This document shows, one piece after another, positions 6,461-16,413 of a stretch of 46,452 nt of DNA. This DNA comes from Prevotellaceae bacterium. Lineage in GTDB: Bacteria; Bacteroidota; Bacteroidia; Bacteroidales; Bacteroidaceae. Under the pieces are notes generated by a model. It was not told the origin of the DNA. It ran no database searches and saw nothing but the letters and a program-made list of their open reading frames with translations. The stretch's first letter is position 1, and each line of letters starts with the position of its first letter. Where the stretch lies: positions 1 to 46,452 of the forward strand of contig JAQYEW010000010.1 of assembly GCA_028723455.1 (NCBI GenBank), read 5' to 3'. Both the position numbers and the translations under genes were made by a program.

Positions 6461-7321
6461 ATGCAAACAACTTATTCTTTGGCTCCAATACGGACGATTG
6501 ATGTCGGAGGAGTGCCCATTGCTTACCGGCATATCGGCGTGGAGGGTACAACGCCCATAATTTACCTTAATCATTTGGCTGCCAATTTGGACGGTTGCGA
6601 CCCTTTGATTATGGATAACCTGGCCAAATACTTCACGATTATCTGTTTTGATTATCAGGGTATTGGTTCGTCTGGAGGCACTCCATCCTTGTCGGTCGAA
6701 GAGATGGCTCAGGAGACAATCGCTTTTGTTCAAGCCTTGGGGTTTGACAAAGTTCATTTGCTGGGCTTGTCTTTGGGTGGATTTGTGGCACAAGCGATGT
6801 TGCGAATGGCTCCTGATTTGATAGGGTGTGTTGTATTGGCAGGTACGGGTCCTGCTGGAGACAAGGGCATTTCCTTTGTACCAAGAATAACGTTCTATGA
6901 CATGTTACGCGGATTCCTGACGGGTAATGATGCACGTTACTTCCTGTTCTTCCCCAAGACAGCAGAGGCACGGCATCAGGCCAAAGCATTTATTGCACGT
7001 ACGCAACCGCGTCAAAACAAGGACAAACCAACTACCATGAAGGCTTTGCTCAGGCAACTCTGCGCCGTCGTTTCTTGGGCTAAGGCGGTACCACAGGATT
7101 TCTCAAACGTCAAGCATCGGGTTTGGATTGTCAATGGTGATTATGATCGTATGGTACCGACCGCAGGCAGCCATGAGCTGGCTCATCGCCTACCCAATGC
7201 AAGCCTTTCCATTTATAGGGGAGCCGGACATGGAGCTATCTTTCAAGAAGCGGAATTGTTCACACAGCAAGCCATAGCCTTCTATAAGGCAAACGATATT
7301 CAAATGAACAGTGTAAAATAA
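6461..7321 (+). CDS. Alpha/beta-fold hydrolase
   Basis: A 286-residue cytosolic hydrolase. The nucleophile elbow is GLSLG (S104) within HLLGLSLGGFVAQ; the acid is probably the Asp in VNGDYDRMVP (about 228) and the base the His in GAGHGAIF (about 262). The oxyanion strand region includes YLNHLAANLDG. Length and architecture fit the epoxide-hydrolase/haloperoxidase-like group; the substrate cannot be deduced. It is followed after 8 bp by an MDR oxidoreductase, so the two are probably co-transcribed from a near-consensus promoter after the regulator. Pairing of these two enzymes with an adjacent regulator suggests handling of a reactive or xenobiotic carbonyl/quinone compound, which is inference. 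Confidence 0.88.
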   Translation: MQTTYSLAPIRTIDVGGVPIAYRHIGVEGTTPIIYLNHLAANLDGCDPLIMDNLAKYFTIICFDYQGIGSSGGTPSLSVEEMAQETIAFVQALGFDKVHLLGLSLGGFVAQAMLRMAPDLIGCVVLAGTGPAGDKGISFVPRITFYDMLRGFLTGNDARYFLFFPKTAEARHQAKAFIARTQPRQNKDKPTTMKALLRQLCAVVSWAKAVPQDFSNVKHRVWIVNGDYDRMVPTAGSHELAHRLPNASLSIYRGAGHGAIFQEAELFTQQAIAFYKANDIQMNSVK

Positions 7322-7329
7322 GTGCGAAA

Positions 7330-8334
7330 ATGAAAGCGTTCCAAATATTCGGCTATAACAAAGATGGCCGGAGAGTGCAAAAAGTAGAAGTTGAGCGTCC
7401 TGATGTCAAACCTGATGAGGTGCTGATAGAGGTAAGGGCGGCAGGGGTTAACCCTCTTGATAATATGATTATTCGAGGCAACGTAAAAATAGTAACACCT
7501 TATCGTTTCCCTTTGACCATGGGGAATGAATGCTCGGGTGTTATTGTACAAACAGGAGAGGAGGTACGTGATTTTGCCGTCGGCGACAGAGTGTTCACAC
7601 GTCTTCCCACTGACCGTATCGGAGCCTTTGCAGAGTATGTGGCGGTTCCGGCTTCTGCCGTCGCTCGAATGCCGCAGGGGCTTACTTTTTTGGAGGCTGC
7701 ATGTATTCCACTTACAGCACTCACCGCTTATCAAGCTTTGGAGTTGATGCAGCCTAAGCCGGGAGCAACTGTTTTTATCTCCGGAGGCTCCGGAGGCTTG
7801 GGGGCGATGGCTATACCTCTTGCTAAGGCGTATGGGCTTACTGTCTTTACCAACGGCAACAAAGAGAGTCGCGAGCGAGTGCTGGCTCTCGGAGCAGACC
7901 GGTATTTGGATTACCGGCAGGAGGATTATCTGGAGGCGCTGCCTCTTGTGGACTATGTATTGGACAGTTTGGGCGGAAAAGAACTAAATAGACAGATGAG
8001 ACTCCTCAAAGAGGGCGGGATGATAGTGTCATTAAGAGGGCTGCCCAATGGACGCTTTGCCAAGCGTTTTGGTTTGCCTTGGTGGAAACAATGTCTGTTT
8101 TCGTTAGTTGCCTTTCAATTGGAAAGGGAAGCGCACAAGCGAAAAGCCACGTATGAATTTTTGTTTGTGGAGAGTAATGGAAGTCAACTGGCCAAAATTG
8201 CGCAATTGCTGGAACAGCAGAGCATCCGTCCGTCAATAGATAAGGTTTTCACTTTCGACCAAACGAATGAGGCGCTTGCCAAGGTAGCGCAGGCAGGATC
8301 TACGGGTAAGGTCGTACTGACTTTCGTGGAATAG
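7330..8334 (+). CDS. NAD(P)-dependent oxidoreductase, quinone-oxidoreductase-like MDR family
   Basis: A 334-residue medium-chain dehydrogenase/reductase. The N-terminal GroES-like fold contains AAGVNPLDNMIIRG and the family sequence MGNECSGVIVQTGEEV; the Rossmann nucleotide site is GGSGGLGAMAI (152-162). The zinc ligands of alcohol dehydrogenases are absent (NPLDN replaces the C/H site), so it belongs to the zinc-independent quinone reductase/enoyl reductase branch and likely uses NADPH. It is the last gene of the plus-strand cluster. The exact substrate is unknown. Confidence 0.9.
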   Translation: MKAFQIFGYNKDGRRVQKVEVERPDVKPDEVLIEVRAAGVNPLDNMIIRGNVKIVTPYRFPLTMGNECSGVIVQTGEEVRDFAVGDRVFTRLPTDRIGAFAEYVAVPASAVARMPQGLTFLEAACIPLTALTAYQALELMQPKPGATVFISGGSGGLGAMAIPLAKAYGLTVFTNGNKESRERVLALGADRYLDYRQEDYLEALPLVDYVLDSLGGKELNRQMRLLKEGGMIVSLRGLPNGRFAKRFGLPWWKQCLFSLVAFQLEREAHKRKATYEFLFVESNGSQLAKIAQLLEQQSIRPSIDKVFTFDQTNEALAKVAQAGSTGKVVLTFVE

Positions 8335-8465
8335 GTGCGTAATTTTCTTAACGCAGCACATTGCCCTATGGCATTTCCGCTTTGCCTAGACTTCTTTTTA
8401 TGGACAGGGTAAAAGTGCTTTTAACTACGCAAGAAAAATGTTATAAAGCATCATAACCCAAGAAA

Positions 8466-8493
8466 GGGGCACAACACCGCAGCGTTGTGCCCC
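8466..8493 (-). terminator. Hairpin terminator after guaA
   Basis: GGGGCACAAC (8466-8475) pairs with GTTGTGCCCC (8484-8493) around an 8-nt loop. On the minus strand it begins 13 bp after the guaA stop and is followed by TTTCTT. It lies between converging transcripts and may serve both. Confidence 0.75.
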
Positions 8494-8506
8494 CTTGAAA
8501 AATCGT

Positions 8507-10117
8507 TTATTCCCACTCGATGGTTGCGGGTGGTTTTGAGGAGATGTCGTAACATACGCGGTTCACGCCCTTTACCTTATTGATAATGTCGTTCGACACC
8601 TTGGCAAGAAAATCGTAGGGCAAGTGGGCCCAATCGGCTGTCATGGCATCGGTGCTTGTTACGGCTCGCAGGGCTACGGGGTTGTCATAGGTGCGTTCGT
8701 CGCCCATAACGCCTACGCTGCGCACCTCACTGAGCAAGATTGTGCCCGCCTGCCACACTTGGTCGTAAAGGCTTACCTCAACCTTGCCATTCTCCAAATG
8801 GGCCGGCACGCCGGCAGCCAGTACGCGGCGGGCCTCTTCGCCTGAAAGTTCTACCTTGTAATTGCGCAGGGCACGGATGTAGATATCGTCAGCCTCCTGA
8901 AGCACACGGACCTTTTCGCGCGTGATGGCACCCAGGATGCGCACGGCCAGGCCGGGACCGGGGAAGGGATGGCGTGTGATGAGGTGTTCGGGCATGCCCA
9001 GTTCACGGCCTACACGCCTCACCTCGTCCTTGAAGAGCCATTGCAGGGGTTCGCAAAGACTCAGGTGCATTTCCTCGGGCAAGCCGCCCACGTTGTGGTG
9101 GCTTTTGATTACCTTGCCCGTGATGTTCAGGCTTTCGATACGGTCGGGATAAATGGTGCCCTGTGCCAGCCACTTGGCATCCGTTATCTTCCTGGCTTCG
9201 GCGTTGAACACCTCAACAAAGTCCCGGCCAATAATCTTGCGCTTCTGCTCGGGATCCGTGATGCCCTCCAGATCGCCCAGGAATTTCTCGCTGGCGTCTA
9301 CGCCGATGACGTTCAGTCCCAGGCACTCGTAGTCGTGCATTACATCCGTGAACTCGTTCTTGCGCAGCATGCCGTGGTCCACGAAGATACAGGTCAGCTG
9401 GTTGCCGATGGCCTTGTGCAGCAGGACGGCAGCCACGGAACTGTCAACACCACCCGAGAGCCCAAGGATCACACGGTCGCTGCCAATCTGAGCGCGTAGC
9501 TCGCTGATCGTTGTCTCGATATAGTTGGCAGCGCTCCAATCCTGTCGCCCGCCACAGATGTCCACAACAAAGTTCTTCAGCAACAAGGTGCCCTGCACGC
9601 TGTGAAACACTTCCGGATGGAACTGTACGCCCCAGATAGGTTCGTTGTCAGCGGCAAAGGCCGCGTATTTCACGTGGTCCGTGCCGGCGATGGCGTGAAA
9701 GCCTTGGGGTAGGGCTGTAATGGTATCGCCGTGGCTCATCCACACCTGGCTGCCCTTTGTGAAGCCTTGGAAGAGGGGATTTCCGGTGTCAACCGATTCC
9801 AGATTGGCACGACCGTACTCGCGGCTGGGGGCCGGCTCGACATTGCCTCCCAATTCGTGGCTGATGAACTGTGCTCCGTAGCAGATGCCCAATACCGGCA
9901 TACGGCCACGGAACTGGTTCAGGTCCACACGGAAGGCGTCTTTGTCATAGACGCTAAGTGGACTGCCGGCCAGGATGACGCCGATGACGCTGGGGTCGTC
10001 TTTTGGAAACTTGTTGTAGGGGAGAATCTCGCAGAAGGTGTCCAACTCACGCAACCGACGTGCGATCAGCTGCGTGGTTTGGCTACCAAAATCAAGGATA
10101 ATGACCTTTTGTTGCAT
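8507..10117 (-). CDS. guaA: GMP synthase (glutamine-hydrolysing)
   Basis: Converts XMP to GMP with ATP and glutamine. The N-terminal class I glutamine amidotransferase domain (about 1-190) shows ILAGSP, the nucleophile in LGICYGAQ (C79) and [10 protein letters not shown]. The ATP-pyrophosphatase domain follows with the P-loop LSGGVDSS, and the C-terminal dimerisation domain ends IEWE, as in all GuaA. The start at 10117 ([13 protein letters not shown]) gives 536 aa. The frame is open to 10183, but a consensus promoter at 10153-10183 and family length exclude the longer form. It is a single-gene unit ending in a hairpin. Confidence 0.97.
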   Translation of the reverse strand: MQQKVIILDFGSQTTQLIARRLRELDTFCEILPYNKFPKDDPSVIGVILAGSPLSVYDKDAFRVDLNQFRGRMPVLGICYGAQFISHELGGNVEPAPSREYGRANLESVDTGNPLFQGFTKGSQVWMSHGDTITALPQGFHAIAGTDHVKYAAFAADNEPIWGVQFHPEVFHSVQGTLLLKNFVVDICGGRQDWSAANYIETTISELRAQIGSDRVILGLSGGVDSSVAAVLLHKAIGNQLTCIFVDHGMLRKNEFTDVMHDYECLGLNVIGVDASEKFLGDLEGITDPEQKRKIIGRDFVEVFNAEARKITDAKWLAQGTIYPDRIESLNITGKVIKSHHNVGGLPEEMHLSLCEPLQWLFKDEVRRVGRELGMPEHLITRHPFPGPGLAVRILGAITREKVRVLQEADDIYIRALRNYKVELSGEEARRVLAAGVPAHLENGKVEVSLYDQVWQAGTILLSEVRSVGVMGDERTYDNPVALRAVTSTDAMTADWAHLPYDFLAKVSNDIINKVKGVNRVCYDISSKPPATIEWE

Positions 10118-10152
10118 AAGATTGATTAGTGGTTTCGCAATACTTGCGCCCA

Positions 10153-10183
10153 CAAAGTTACGTTTTTTCTGCGGGCCAAGCAA
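10153..10183 (-). promoter_or_regulatory. guaA promoter
   Basis: On the minus strand TTG (10181-10183), 20-bp spacer, TAACTTTG (10153-10160), an exact TAnnTTTG. It predicts a leader of about 30 nt and fixes the guaA start at 10117. Confidence 0.75.
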
Positions 10184-10199
10184 GGCCGTGGCTTAATTT

Positions 10200-11795
10200 T
10201 TACTCTACTTTTCCGCACGCTTTGTATCCCAGTTTCTTGTAGAGCTGTTGCATGCGTGGCAGGCGTTTCATGAAATCCGCCAGGTTCTTGCGTTGGGGTT
10301 GCGCCCATTGCACTTCGCTCATCGCAGCCAAGCGGGGCAGGAGCATGAATTCCATGTGTTGGGGGCTGCCGATATATTCAGACCATAGGTTGCACTGTAC
10401 GCCAAGAATGTATTTCTTCTCCTCGTCCGTCAGTTCTGCAGGCACAGGCTCCTGCTCATAGACGCGGCTAACGGGTACGTAGCCTCCGATGCCAAGGGGC
10501 TGGGCATCTTGATTCTTCAGCTGATAGTAGTCGAAATAGCAGGTCCCCGTGGGGGTCATGATTACCTGATGATGTAGACGGGCGGCCTGAATGCCCCCTT
10601 GGATGCCTCGCCAGCTCATTACCAAAGCGTTCTCGCTCAGTCCGCCTTCCAAGGTCTCGTCCCATCCGACCAGACGACGTCCCTTGGCAGCCATGAACAC
10701 CTCCAGTTCTTTATTGATATAGGTCTGCAGTTCGCTCTCATGCTTCAATCCCAGGGCTTTCATCTTGGACTGGCATTTGGGGCATTGCTGCCAGCGGGTG
10801 CGTGGGCTCTCGTCGCCACCTATGTGGATCAGTTCGGAGGGGAACACGTCGGCCAGTTCGCTGAGGACGGTCTTCAGGAAATCCATCACCTTCGGGGTGC
10901 CTGCACAGAGCACGTCCTCGCTAACGCCCCAAATGGTCCATACCTTATAAGGACCTCCTGTGCATCCCAGTTCGGGCATAACGCTCAGTGCAGCCACCAT
11001 ATGGCCGGGCAGGTCGATTTCGGGAATGACGTTGATATGGCGTTCAGCAGCGTATTGCACGATTTCGCGGCATTGTTCCTGCGTGTAGTAGAGGCCGCGG
11101 CCGTACTCCTGACCGTCGTAGATGCCTAAGTTGCGTCCCACGACGGTTTCCTCGCGGATGCTGGCCTTCTTCGCGAGGTCTGGCAGGGCTTTGACTTCAA
11201 AACGCCATCCCTGGTCGTCCGTCAGGTGCCAGTGCAGTTGGTTGCAGCCATGCAGGGCGAGGATGTCGATATAACGTTTGAGGAAATCAACGGGAAAGAA
11301 ATGGCGGGCGCAGTCGATATGCACGCCGCGGTAAGGGAAGCGAGGGGCGTCCGCCAGGGTGGCGTAGGGGAGACGGAGCGTGTCTGCCGCTTCTGTGCCG
11401 AAGACTTTTCTGAGGGCTTGGATGCCATAGAATACGCCGGCCTCACTGGCTCCCTCGATGGTAATGCCTTTCTTCGTAACCTTTAGTTCGTAAGCCTCGC
11501 GGTTCTCGCTCTTGAGCCCAAGCTTGAGCGTGATGGCAGCAGATTTGGCCGCATTGCCTTTGGGCGTAAGCTGCATGCCAATGGCTGTGCGCACATAATC
11601 GCTGAGGAATTCGGCGTTGCGTTGCATGCCCGCTTGGCTGGCAGGATAGGCGATGACGCTGCCACTGACGAGGGTGAACTCGCCCTTCGGCGCCACTTCC
11701 ACATGCTGGGGCAGGGGGATGATGTCGTAACTCACTTGTGCTTGGCCGGCGAAGGCGAACAGCCATGTCAGGCACACCAAAAATGTCTTTTTCAT
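10200..11795 (-). CDS. Secreted beta-N-acetylhexosaminidase, GH20
   Basis: A 531-residue exported glycosidase. Signal peptide MKKTFLVCLTWLFAFAGQAQ, then a GH20b-type N-domain (about 20-150) and the (beta/alpha)8 catalytic domain. The catalytic Asp-Glu pair of substrate-assisted GH20 enzymes is D328-E329 in IHIGGDES; substrate-site motifs include HWHLTDDQGWRFE (188-200) and VIPEIDLPGHM. It removes terminal GlcNAc/GalNAc from host glycans, chitooligosaccharides or peptidoglycan-type sugars, probably in the periplasm. It stands alone, divergent from gyrA and without SusCD partners. Confidence 0.95.
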   Translation of the reverse strand: MKKTFLVCLTWLFAFAGQAQVSYDIIPLPQHVEVAPKGEFTLVSGSVIAYPASQAGMQRNAEFLSDYVRTAIGMQLTPKGNAAKSAAITLKLGLKSENREAYELKVTKKGITIEGASEAGVFYGIQALRKVFGTEAADTLRLPYATLADAPRFPYRGVHIDCARHFFPVDFLKRYIDILALHGCNQLHWHLTDDQGWRFEVKALPDLAKKASIREETVVGRNLGIYDGQEYGRGLYYTQEQCREIVQYAAERHINVIPEIDLPGHMVAALSVMPELGCTGGPYKVWTIWGVSEDVLCAGTPKVMDFLKTVLSELADVFPSELIHIGGDESPRTRWQQCPKCQSKMKALGLKHESELQTYINKELEVFMAAKGRRLVGWDETLEGGLSENALVMSWRGIQGGIQAARLHHQVIMTPTGTCYFDYYQLKNQDAQPLGIGGYVPVSRVYEQEPVPAELTDEEKKYILGVQCNLWSEYIGSPQHMEFMLLPRLAAMSEVQWAQPQRKNLADFMKRLPRMQQLYKKLGYKACGKVE

Positions 11796-11829
11796 GTTGT
11801 AATGGATATGTTAAGGGTTTTTCCTCTGC

Positions 11830-11837
11830 CAAAGTTA
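11830..11837 (-). promoter_or_regulatory. -7 element of the hexosaminidase gene
   Basis: TAACTTTG on the minus strand, an exact TAnnTTTG, 34 bp before the ATG at 11795. No clear TTTG at the -33 distance. Confidence 0.55.
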
Positions 11838-11942
11838 AGGAAAAAAAATGAAAGACCCGTGTAATGGGGCTTAAATTCCATTCTAAGCCATTCTGGGTTT
11901 GTTTTCGACTGGTAAAATATTTTATTTTCCTTAGCCTTAAAC

Positions 11943-11973
11943 TTTGTCAGAACGCGTTTTTTGCGTAATTTTG
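11943..11973 (+). promoter_or_regulatory. gyrA promoter
   Basis: TTTG (11943-11946), exactly 19 bp, TAATTTTG (11966-11973): the canonical Bacteroidota housekeeping promoter. It gives a leader of about 34 nt before the ATG at 12012. Confidence 0.85.
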
Positions 11974-12011
11974 TATGTTGGAATATTACCATATATACAT
12001 ATTAAACAGAA

Positions 12012-14528
12012 ATGTTAGATTCAGAAGACAGAATTATCAAAGTGGACATTGAGCAGGAGATGCGCAAGAGTTACATCGACTACTCTATGTCCGTTATCGT
12101 TGCCCGTGCCTTGCCCGATGCGCGCGACGGCTTTAAGCCCGTGCATCGTCGTATTCTTTTCGGCATGCGCGAATTAGGCAACTTCCACAACCGTCCCACA
12201 AAGAAGAGCGCCCGCACTGTGGGTGATGTGCTCGGTAAATACCACCCTCATGGCGACAGCTCCGTTTACGGTGCGCTGGTACGTATGGCGCAGGATTGGA
12301 ATATGCGCTATACGCTGGTGGACGGTCAGGGTAACTTTGGCTCGATAGACGGCGACAGCCCTGCTGCCATGCGTTACACCGAGGCACGTCTGAGCCTGAT
12401 GGGCGAAGCTACCATGCAGGATCTGGAGAAGGAGACCGTGGATATGGCGCTGAATTTCGACGATACGCTCATGGAGCCTACCGTTTTGCCAACGCGAATC
12501 CCTAACCTCCTGGTGAATGGCGCTACAGGTATTGCTGTGGGTATGGCCACCAACATCCCTACGCACAACTTGAGCGAGGTGTTGGATGCCAGCATTGCCT
12601 TTGTGGATAACAACCAGCTTACCAGCACGGAACTGATGCAGTGGGTGAAGGGTCCTGACTTTCCCACGGGAGCCTATATCATGGGTCTGCAGGGTATCCG
12701 CGAAGCTTATGAAACGGGTCGTGGCAGAATCATTATGCGTGCCAAGGGTGATGTGGAAAGCGAAAAGGATCGCGATAGCCTGGTGTTTTCTGAGATTCCC
12801 TATGGCGTTAACAAGGCCGAGCTGATCAAGAGCATTGCACAGCTGGCCATTGATAAGAAGATAGAGGGCATTAGCCACGTTAACGACGAGAGCGACAAGA
12901 ACGGTATGCGTATCGTTGTCGATTTGAAACGCGATGCCAATGCGCAGGTGGTGAAGAACAAACTGTTCAAGATGACAGCCCTGCAGACTTCTTTCAGCGT
13001 GAACGCCATTGCCTTGGTGAAAGGCCGCCCCAAATTGTTGACGCTGAAAGATTGTATCAAGGTGTTCGTCGACCATCGTCGCGACGTGGTTATCCGCCGC
13101 ACGAAGTTTGATTTGCGCAAGGCGGAGGAGCGCAGCCATATCTTGGAAGGCCTGATTTTAGCTTGCGACAACATCGACGAGGTTGTACACATCATCCGCG
13201 GCAGCAAGACACCCAGTGAGGCGCAGCGCAATTTGGAGAAGCGTTTCGATCTGGACGAGCTGCAAAGCAAGGCCATCGTGGATATGCGCTTGAGCCAGCT
13301 GACGGGTCTGCGTATGGATGACTTGCGCAACGAGTTTGCCGACCTGCAACAGAAGATTGCCTATTACAGACAAATCCTGGAAGATGTGAACTTGCAGAAC
13401 AAGGTAATCAAGGACGAACTGGCCGAAGTAAAAGCACAGTTTGGCGACGCGCGCCGCACGGAAATCCTGCCCGCTGCAGGTGAGTTCAATATGGAGGATA
13501 TGATCGCGAATGACGAGGTGGTGATTACCATCAGCCATCTGGGTTATATCAAGCGTACTCCCTTGGCCGAGTTCCGCGCACAGAGCCGCGGCGGCGTAGG
13601 CGCTAAGGGCGGTAGCACACGCGATGGAGACTTCATCGAATACATCTATACGGCCACGATGCACAACACCATGTTGTTCTTCACACAGAACGGCCGTTGC
13701 TATTGGACGAAGGTGTACGATCTTCCCGAAGGCAACCGCAGCCAGAAGGGACGTGCCATTCAGAACTTGCTGAGCATTGATGGTGATGACAAGGTGAATG
13801 CCTGCCTGTGTATTCGCAAATTGCAGGATCCCGACTTCTGCGCCAGCCACTATGTACTGTTCTGTACCAAGAACGGTATCATCAAAAAGACACGCCTCAC
13901 AGAGTACAGCCGTCCCCGCACGAATGGTGTAAATGCCATTTCCATCAATGAAGGAGACCGCGTGGTAAGCGTCATGCTCACCAATGGCGAGGACGAAATC
14001 GTTATTGCAAACAAGAACGGTCGTGCCATCCGTTTCAACGAAGATGCGGTTCGTCCTATGGGACGTACGGCAACGGGCGTTGGTTCGATGCAGCTGGATG
14101 ATGACGATGACGAGGTAGTAGGCATGGTAACGGTGAGCAATCCCGAGACGGACTGCATCCTTTGTGTGAGCGAGAATGGCTATGGCAAGAAGAGCCTGGT
14201 GGATGATTATCGCATCACGAATCGCCGTGCCAAGGGTGTGAAGACGTTGGACGTAACAGACAAGACGGGTAAGCTGGTAACCGTTCGTGCCGTAACAGAC
14301 GAGGACGACCTGATGATTATCAACAAGAGTGGTGTGGCAATACGCCTTCATGTGGACGAGATCCGACAGACGGGTCGTGTTGCCCAGGGTGTGAAACTCA
14401 TTGACATTACCAAGCGCAACGATGTTATCAGCAGCGTGTGCGTGGTTCCCCGCGAGGACGAAGAACCCGAATTGGAAGAACCGGAAACAACAAATGACGA
14501 GTCCGTTCAGGAGCCGCCAATGGAGTGA
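12012..14528 (+). CDS. gyrA: DNA gyrase subunit A
   Basis: An 838-residue type IIA topoisomerase subunit that cuts and rejoins DNA with GyrB to add negative supercoils. Visible: N-terminal winged helix and tower with [12 protein letters not shown], catalytic Y122 in AMRYTEARL, and a C-terminal beta-pinwheel with a GyrA-box-like [10 protein letters not shown] and repeated blades, then an acidic tail ([11 protein letters not shown]). In the quinolone region the sequence is [14 protein letters not shown]83 is kept, but the position of E. coli D87 is Gly. The numbering matches E. coli exactly here. The gene is led by a strong canonical promoter; the TPR gene 37 bp downstream is probably on the same transcript. 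Confidence 0.98.
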   Translation: MLDSEDRIIKVDIEQEMRKSYIDYSMSVIVARALPDARDGFKPVHRRILFGMRELGNFHNRPTKKSARTVGDVLGKYHPHGDSSVYGALVRMAQDWNMRYTLVDGQGNFGSIDGDSPAAMRYTEARLSLMGEATMQDLEKETVDMALNFDDTLMEPTVLPTRIPNLLVNGATGIAVGMATNIPTHNLSEVLDASIAFVDNNQLTSTELMQWVKGPDFPTGAYIMGLQGIREAYETGRGRIIMRAKGDVESEKDRDSLVFSEIPYGVNKAELIKSIAQLAIDKKIEGISHVNDESDKNGMRIVVDLKRDANAQVVKNKLFKMTALQTSFSVNAIALVKGRPKLLTLKDCIKVFVDHRRDVVIRRTKFDLRKAEERSHILEGLILACDNIDEVVHIIRGSKTPSEAQRNLEKRFDLDELQSKAIVDMRLSQLTGLRMDDLRNEFADLQQKIAYYRQILEDVNLQNKVIKDELAEVKAQFGDARRTEILPAAGEFNMEDMIANDEVVITISHLGYIKRTPLAEFRAQSRGGVGAKGGSTRDGDFIEYIYTATMHNTMLFFTQNGRCYWTKVYDLPEGNRSQKGRAIQNLLSIDGDDKVNACLCIRKLQDPDFCASHYVLFCTKNGIIKKTRLTEYSRPRTNGVNAISINEGDRVVSVMLTNGEDEIVIANKNGRAIRFNEDAVRPMGRTATGVGSMQLDDDDDEVVGMVTVSNPETDCILCVSENGYGKKSLVDDYRITNRRAKGVKTLDVTDKTGKLVTVRAVTDEDDLMIINKSGVAIRLHVDEIRQTGRVAQGVKLIDITKRNDVISSVCVVPREDEEPELEEPETTNDESVQEPPME

Positions 14529-14565
14529 TAGAAATACTGAGTAGTAACAAAAAGAACACAACACA

Positions 14566-15948
14566 ATGAAAAAACTCCTTTTTACAGTGCTCGGCCTCGG
14601 CTTCTTCAGCGTTGCCTTTGCACAAATGAGCCCCGAAGAGAAGGCAGCTCTGAAAGCCGCCCAGAAAGAGGCCAAGAACCAAATGAGCCAAGGCGTGAAA
14701 CTGAGCACTTCTGTCTCAACGCTGTATGGCGCCAACCAAGCGGAGATTGCCAAGGGCGAGAAAGCGAACAAGGAATTGATTGCAAAGAACGGGGCGGAAA
14801 TCAAGAAACAGAGCCTTGAGGCCCTGGAACTCTTGCGCAAAGCGGCTGATAGCAACCTCATCGAGGAGAAGAAGCAGTACGAACTTTACAAGGCGATGGA
14901 GGATGTCTCGAAGCAACTACTGAATCCGGAACTGAATCTTGCCGCCCAGAACCAGCCTTTTGACACACTTACCTTTGCCAAGGCTGTAGACGGTGTGTGC
15001 GATGGCTCTTATGGCGTGATTACTAAGGGCAATAAGAAAGATGAGTTCCAAAAGGTGGTTATCGCCAACAGCGAACTTCAGATGCCTAAGCTGATGACCT
15101 ATTATGCCTATCTGACCCAGTTCTACATTATGGGTAAGAATCTGCCAAGTGCCGCTGCGGCACTGGACAAGTATGCCGGTTTTGCAAAGAAGTATCCTCT
15201 GGTCGCTGATGACGAGGCTGTCAAGAATCCTCAGACTCCCATCAGCCAGTTTGCGTTCAATATTTATCTTACCGCATACAATGCGAAGGACTATGCCACC
15301 TGCGACAAGTACTATGAGCTGGCTGTGCAATATCCTGACGAGCAGAGCCGTAACTTTGTATTGAACAGCCGTCCCCAGATCTACAAGGAAATGGGTGATA
15401 CGATACGCTGGGTACAGGCGCTCAAGGAAGTTCCTAAAATGGATCCAGACAGCGAGGCTGCGGAAAATGCCATTCAGAACCTGCTGAGCATCTACAGCCA
15501 TAAGGGAAATGCTGCGCTGGATAAGATCGCTGATGAGTTGCTGGCTACATACCCCAACAGCAAGGTTACGAACTACGGCAAGGGCTACAGCCTCTTCTCT
15601 CAGGAGAAATACGAAGAGGCTTTTGCGGCTTTTCAGAAGGCCGTAAGTATTGACCCCACGTATGCCAATGCCATTTTCATGAGCGGCACCAGCAAGTATC
15701 GTCTGGCACTGACGAACTACTACAAACACATCGACAGCAAGAAATACAAGACGCAAGCCGAGATGAACAAAGCCGAGGAGACTTACGTCAAGAAGTACTT
15801 CCGCGAGGCAAAGGAACATTTCGAGCGCTATCGCGATCTTAAGCCCGAAGCAGTCAGTGATTGGGCCGGACCGCTGGAGAATATTTACAAGAATACCGGT
15901 GAGGCCGCTAAGGCCAAGGAGATGCGTGCCTTGCTTGACAAGCAATAG
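14566..15948 (+). CDS. Exported tetratricopeptide-repeat protein
   Basis: A 460-residue protein with a signal peptide (MKKLLFTVLGLGFFSVAFAQ). After it comes a Lys/Ala/Glu-rich helical segment, and TPR-like units toward the C-terminus (EKYEEAFAAFQKAVSIDPTYANAIF is the clearest, around residue 345). It probably sits in the periplasm and mediates protein contacts; no enzymatic motif is seen. It lies 37 bp after gyrA and before a strong terminator, so it likely shares the gyrA transcript. Proteins of this kind are common but uncharacterised in Bacteroidales. Confidence 0.85.
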   Translation: MKKLLFTVLGLGFFSVAFAQMSPEEKAALKAAQKEAKNQMSQGVKLSTSVSTLYGANQAEIAKGEKANKELIAKNGAEIKKQSLEALELLRKAADSNLIEEKKQYELYKAMEDVSKQLLNPELNLAAQNQPFDTLTFAKAVDGVCDGSYGVITKGNKKDEFQKVVIANSELQMPKLMTYYAYLTQFYIMGKNLPSAAAALDKYAGFAKKYPLVADDEAVKNPQTPISQFAFNIYLTAYNAKDYATCDKYYELAVQYPDEQSRNFVLNSRPQIYKEMGDTIRWVQALKEVPKMDPDSEAAENAIQNLLSIYSHKGNAALDKIADELLATYPNSKVTNYGKGYSLFSQEKYEEAFAAFQKAVSIDPTYANAIFMSGTSKYRLALTNYYKHIDSKKYKTQAEMNKAEETYVKKYFREAKEHFERYRDLKPEAVSDWAGPLENIYKNTGEAAKAKEMRALLDKQ

Positions 15949-15961
15949 GCCGGCAGCCGTT

Positions 15962-16006
15962 AAACAAAGAGCCAACCTCATTCAAAACGGGGTTGGCTCT
16001 TTGTTT
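15962..16006. terminator. Bidirectional intrinsic terminator
   Basis: AAACAAAGAGCCAACC (15962-15977) pairs perfectly over 16 bp with 15991-16006, loop of 13 nt, with T-rich sequence on the plus side. It lies between the converging TPR gene and the winged-helix-like gene, touching the latter's stop codon. Confidence 0.9.
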
Positions 16007-16368
16007 TAGAAATCGAACAAAAGTAATTGTCTTGCTCCATCGTTGTAGGACGCCGGCTCCTCTGCCACGGCGTTCTCAGGATGAAGAGGGGGGGCGTGGA
16101 GTTCGTCCAGGAAATCCAGCTGAATGGCGAAATCGGGCTTGATGGCGTAGCGTGCCCAACCGATGCGTGTGAAGGGAGAATAGGCGTGCCGGACATGATG
16201 CCAGAGGAATAAACGTACCCATCGATGTATCTTGTTATAACGGATATCACCCTCGAACAAGCCATAATTCTCGTTGTAGATATGGCGTGCAATTTCCTGC
16301 ACGGACGCTCCTTCGCTGCCCTGCTCAAGTAGCATTCTAATAATATCGCGGTAATATTCGTTTTTCAT
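16006..16368 (-). CDS. Small winged-helix-like protein
   Basis: A 120-residue protein starting MKNEYYRDIIRMLLEQGSEG. The first half (EYYRDIIRMLLEQG, GASVQEIARHIYNENYGLF, DIRYNKIHRWVRLFLWHH) has the helix pattern of a winged helix, with a beta-wing-like end (WARYAIKPDFAIQLDFLD), so DNA binding is possible but unproven. The frame is open to 16470, but a perfect promoter at 16376-16406 shows that 16368 is the start. The transcript would begin only a few bases before the ATG, making the mRNA nearly leaderless. It is divergent from the lipoprotein-mltG operon; the two promoters face each other within about 70 bp. Confidence 0.75.
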   Translation of the reverse strand: MKNEYYRDIIRMLLEQGSEGASVQEIARHIYNENYGLFEGDIRYNKIHRWVRLFLWHHVRHAYSPFTRIGWARYAIKPDFAIQLDFLDELHAPPLHPENAVAEEPASYNDGARQLLLFDF

Positions 16369-16375
16369 TGTAACG

Positions 16376-16406
16376 CAAAAATACACATAATGCAAGAAAT
16401 AACAAA
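16376..16406 (-). promoter_or_regulatory. Promoter of the small winged-helix-like gene
   Basis: On the minus strand TTTG (16403-16406), exactly 19 bp, TATTTTTG (16376-16383). Only 7 bp separate the -7 element from the ATG at 16368. Confidence 0.8.
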
Positions 16407-16413
16407 CGAAAAT

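Noticed and set aside
10118..10183. Longer start for guaA
   Set aside because: It would begin upstream of or inside the consensus promoter, and adds 22 residues absent from the family.
12174..14861. Long antisense frames opposite gyrA (321 and 567 aa)
   Set aside because: They mirror the codon pattern of gyrA, and products are Leu/His/Ala-rich with no family. gyrA is certain on the plus strand.
14917..15981. 354-aa antisense frame opposite the TPR gene
   Set aside because: Shadow of a well-supported exported protein; it also runs through the terminator.
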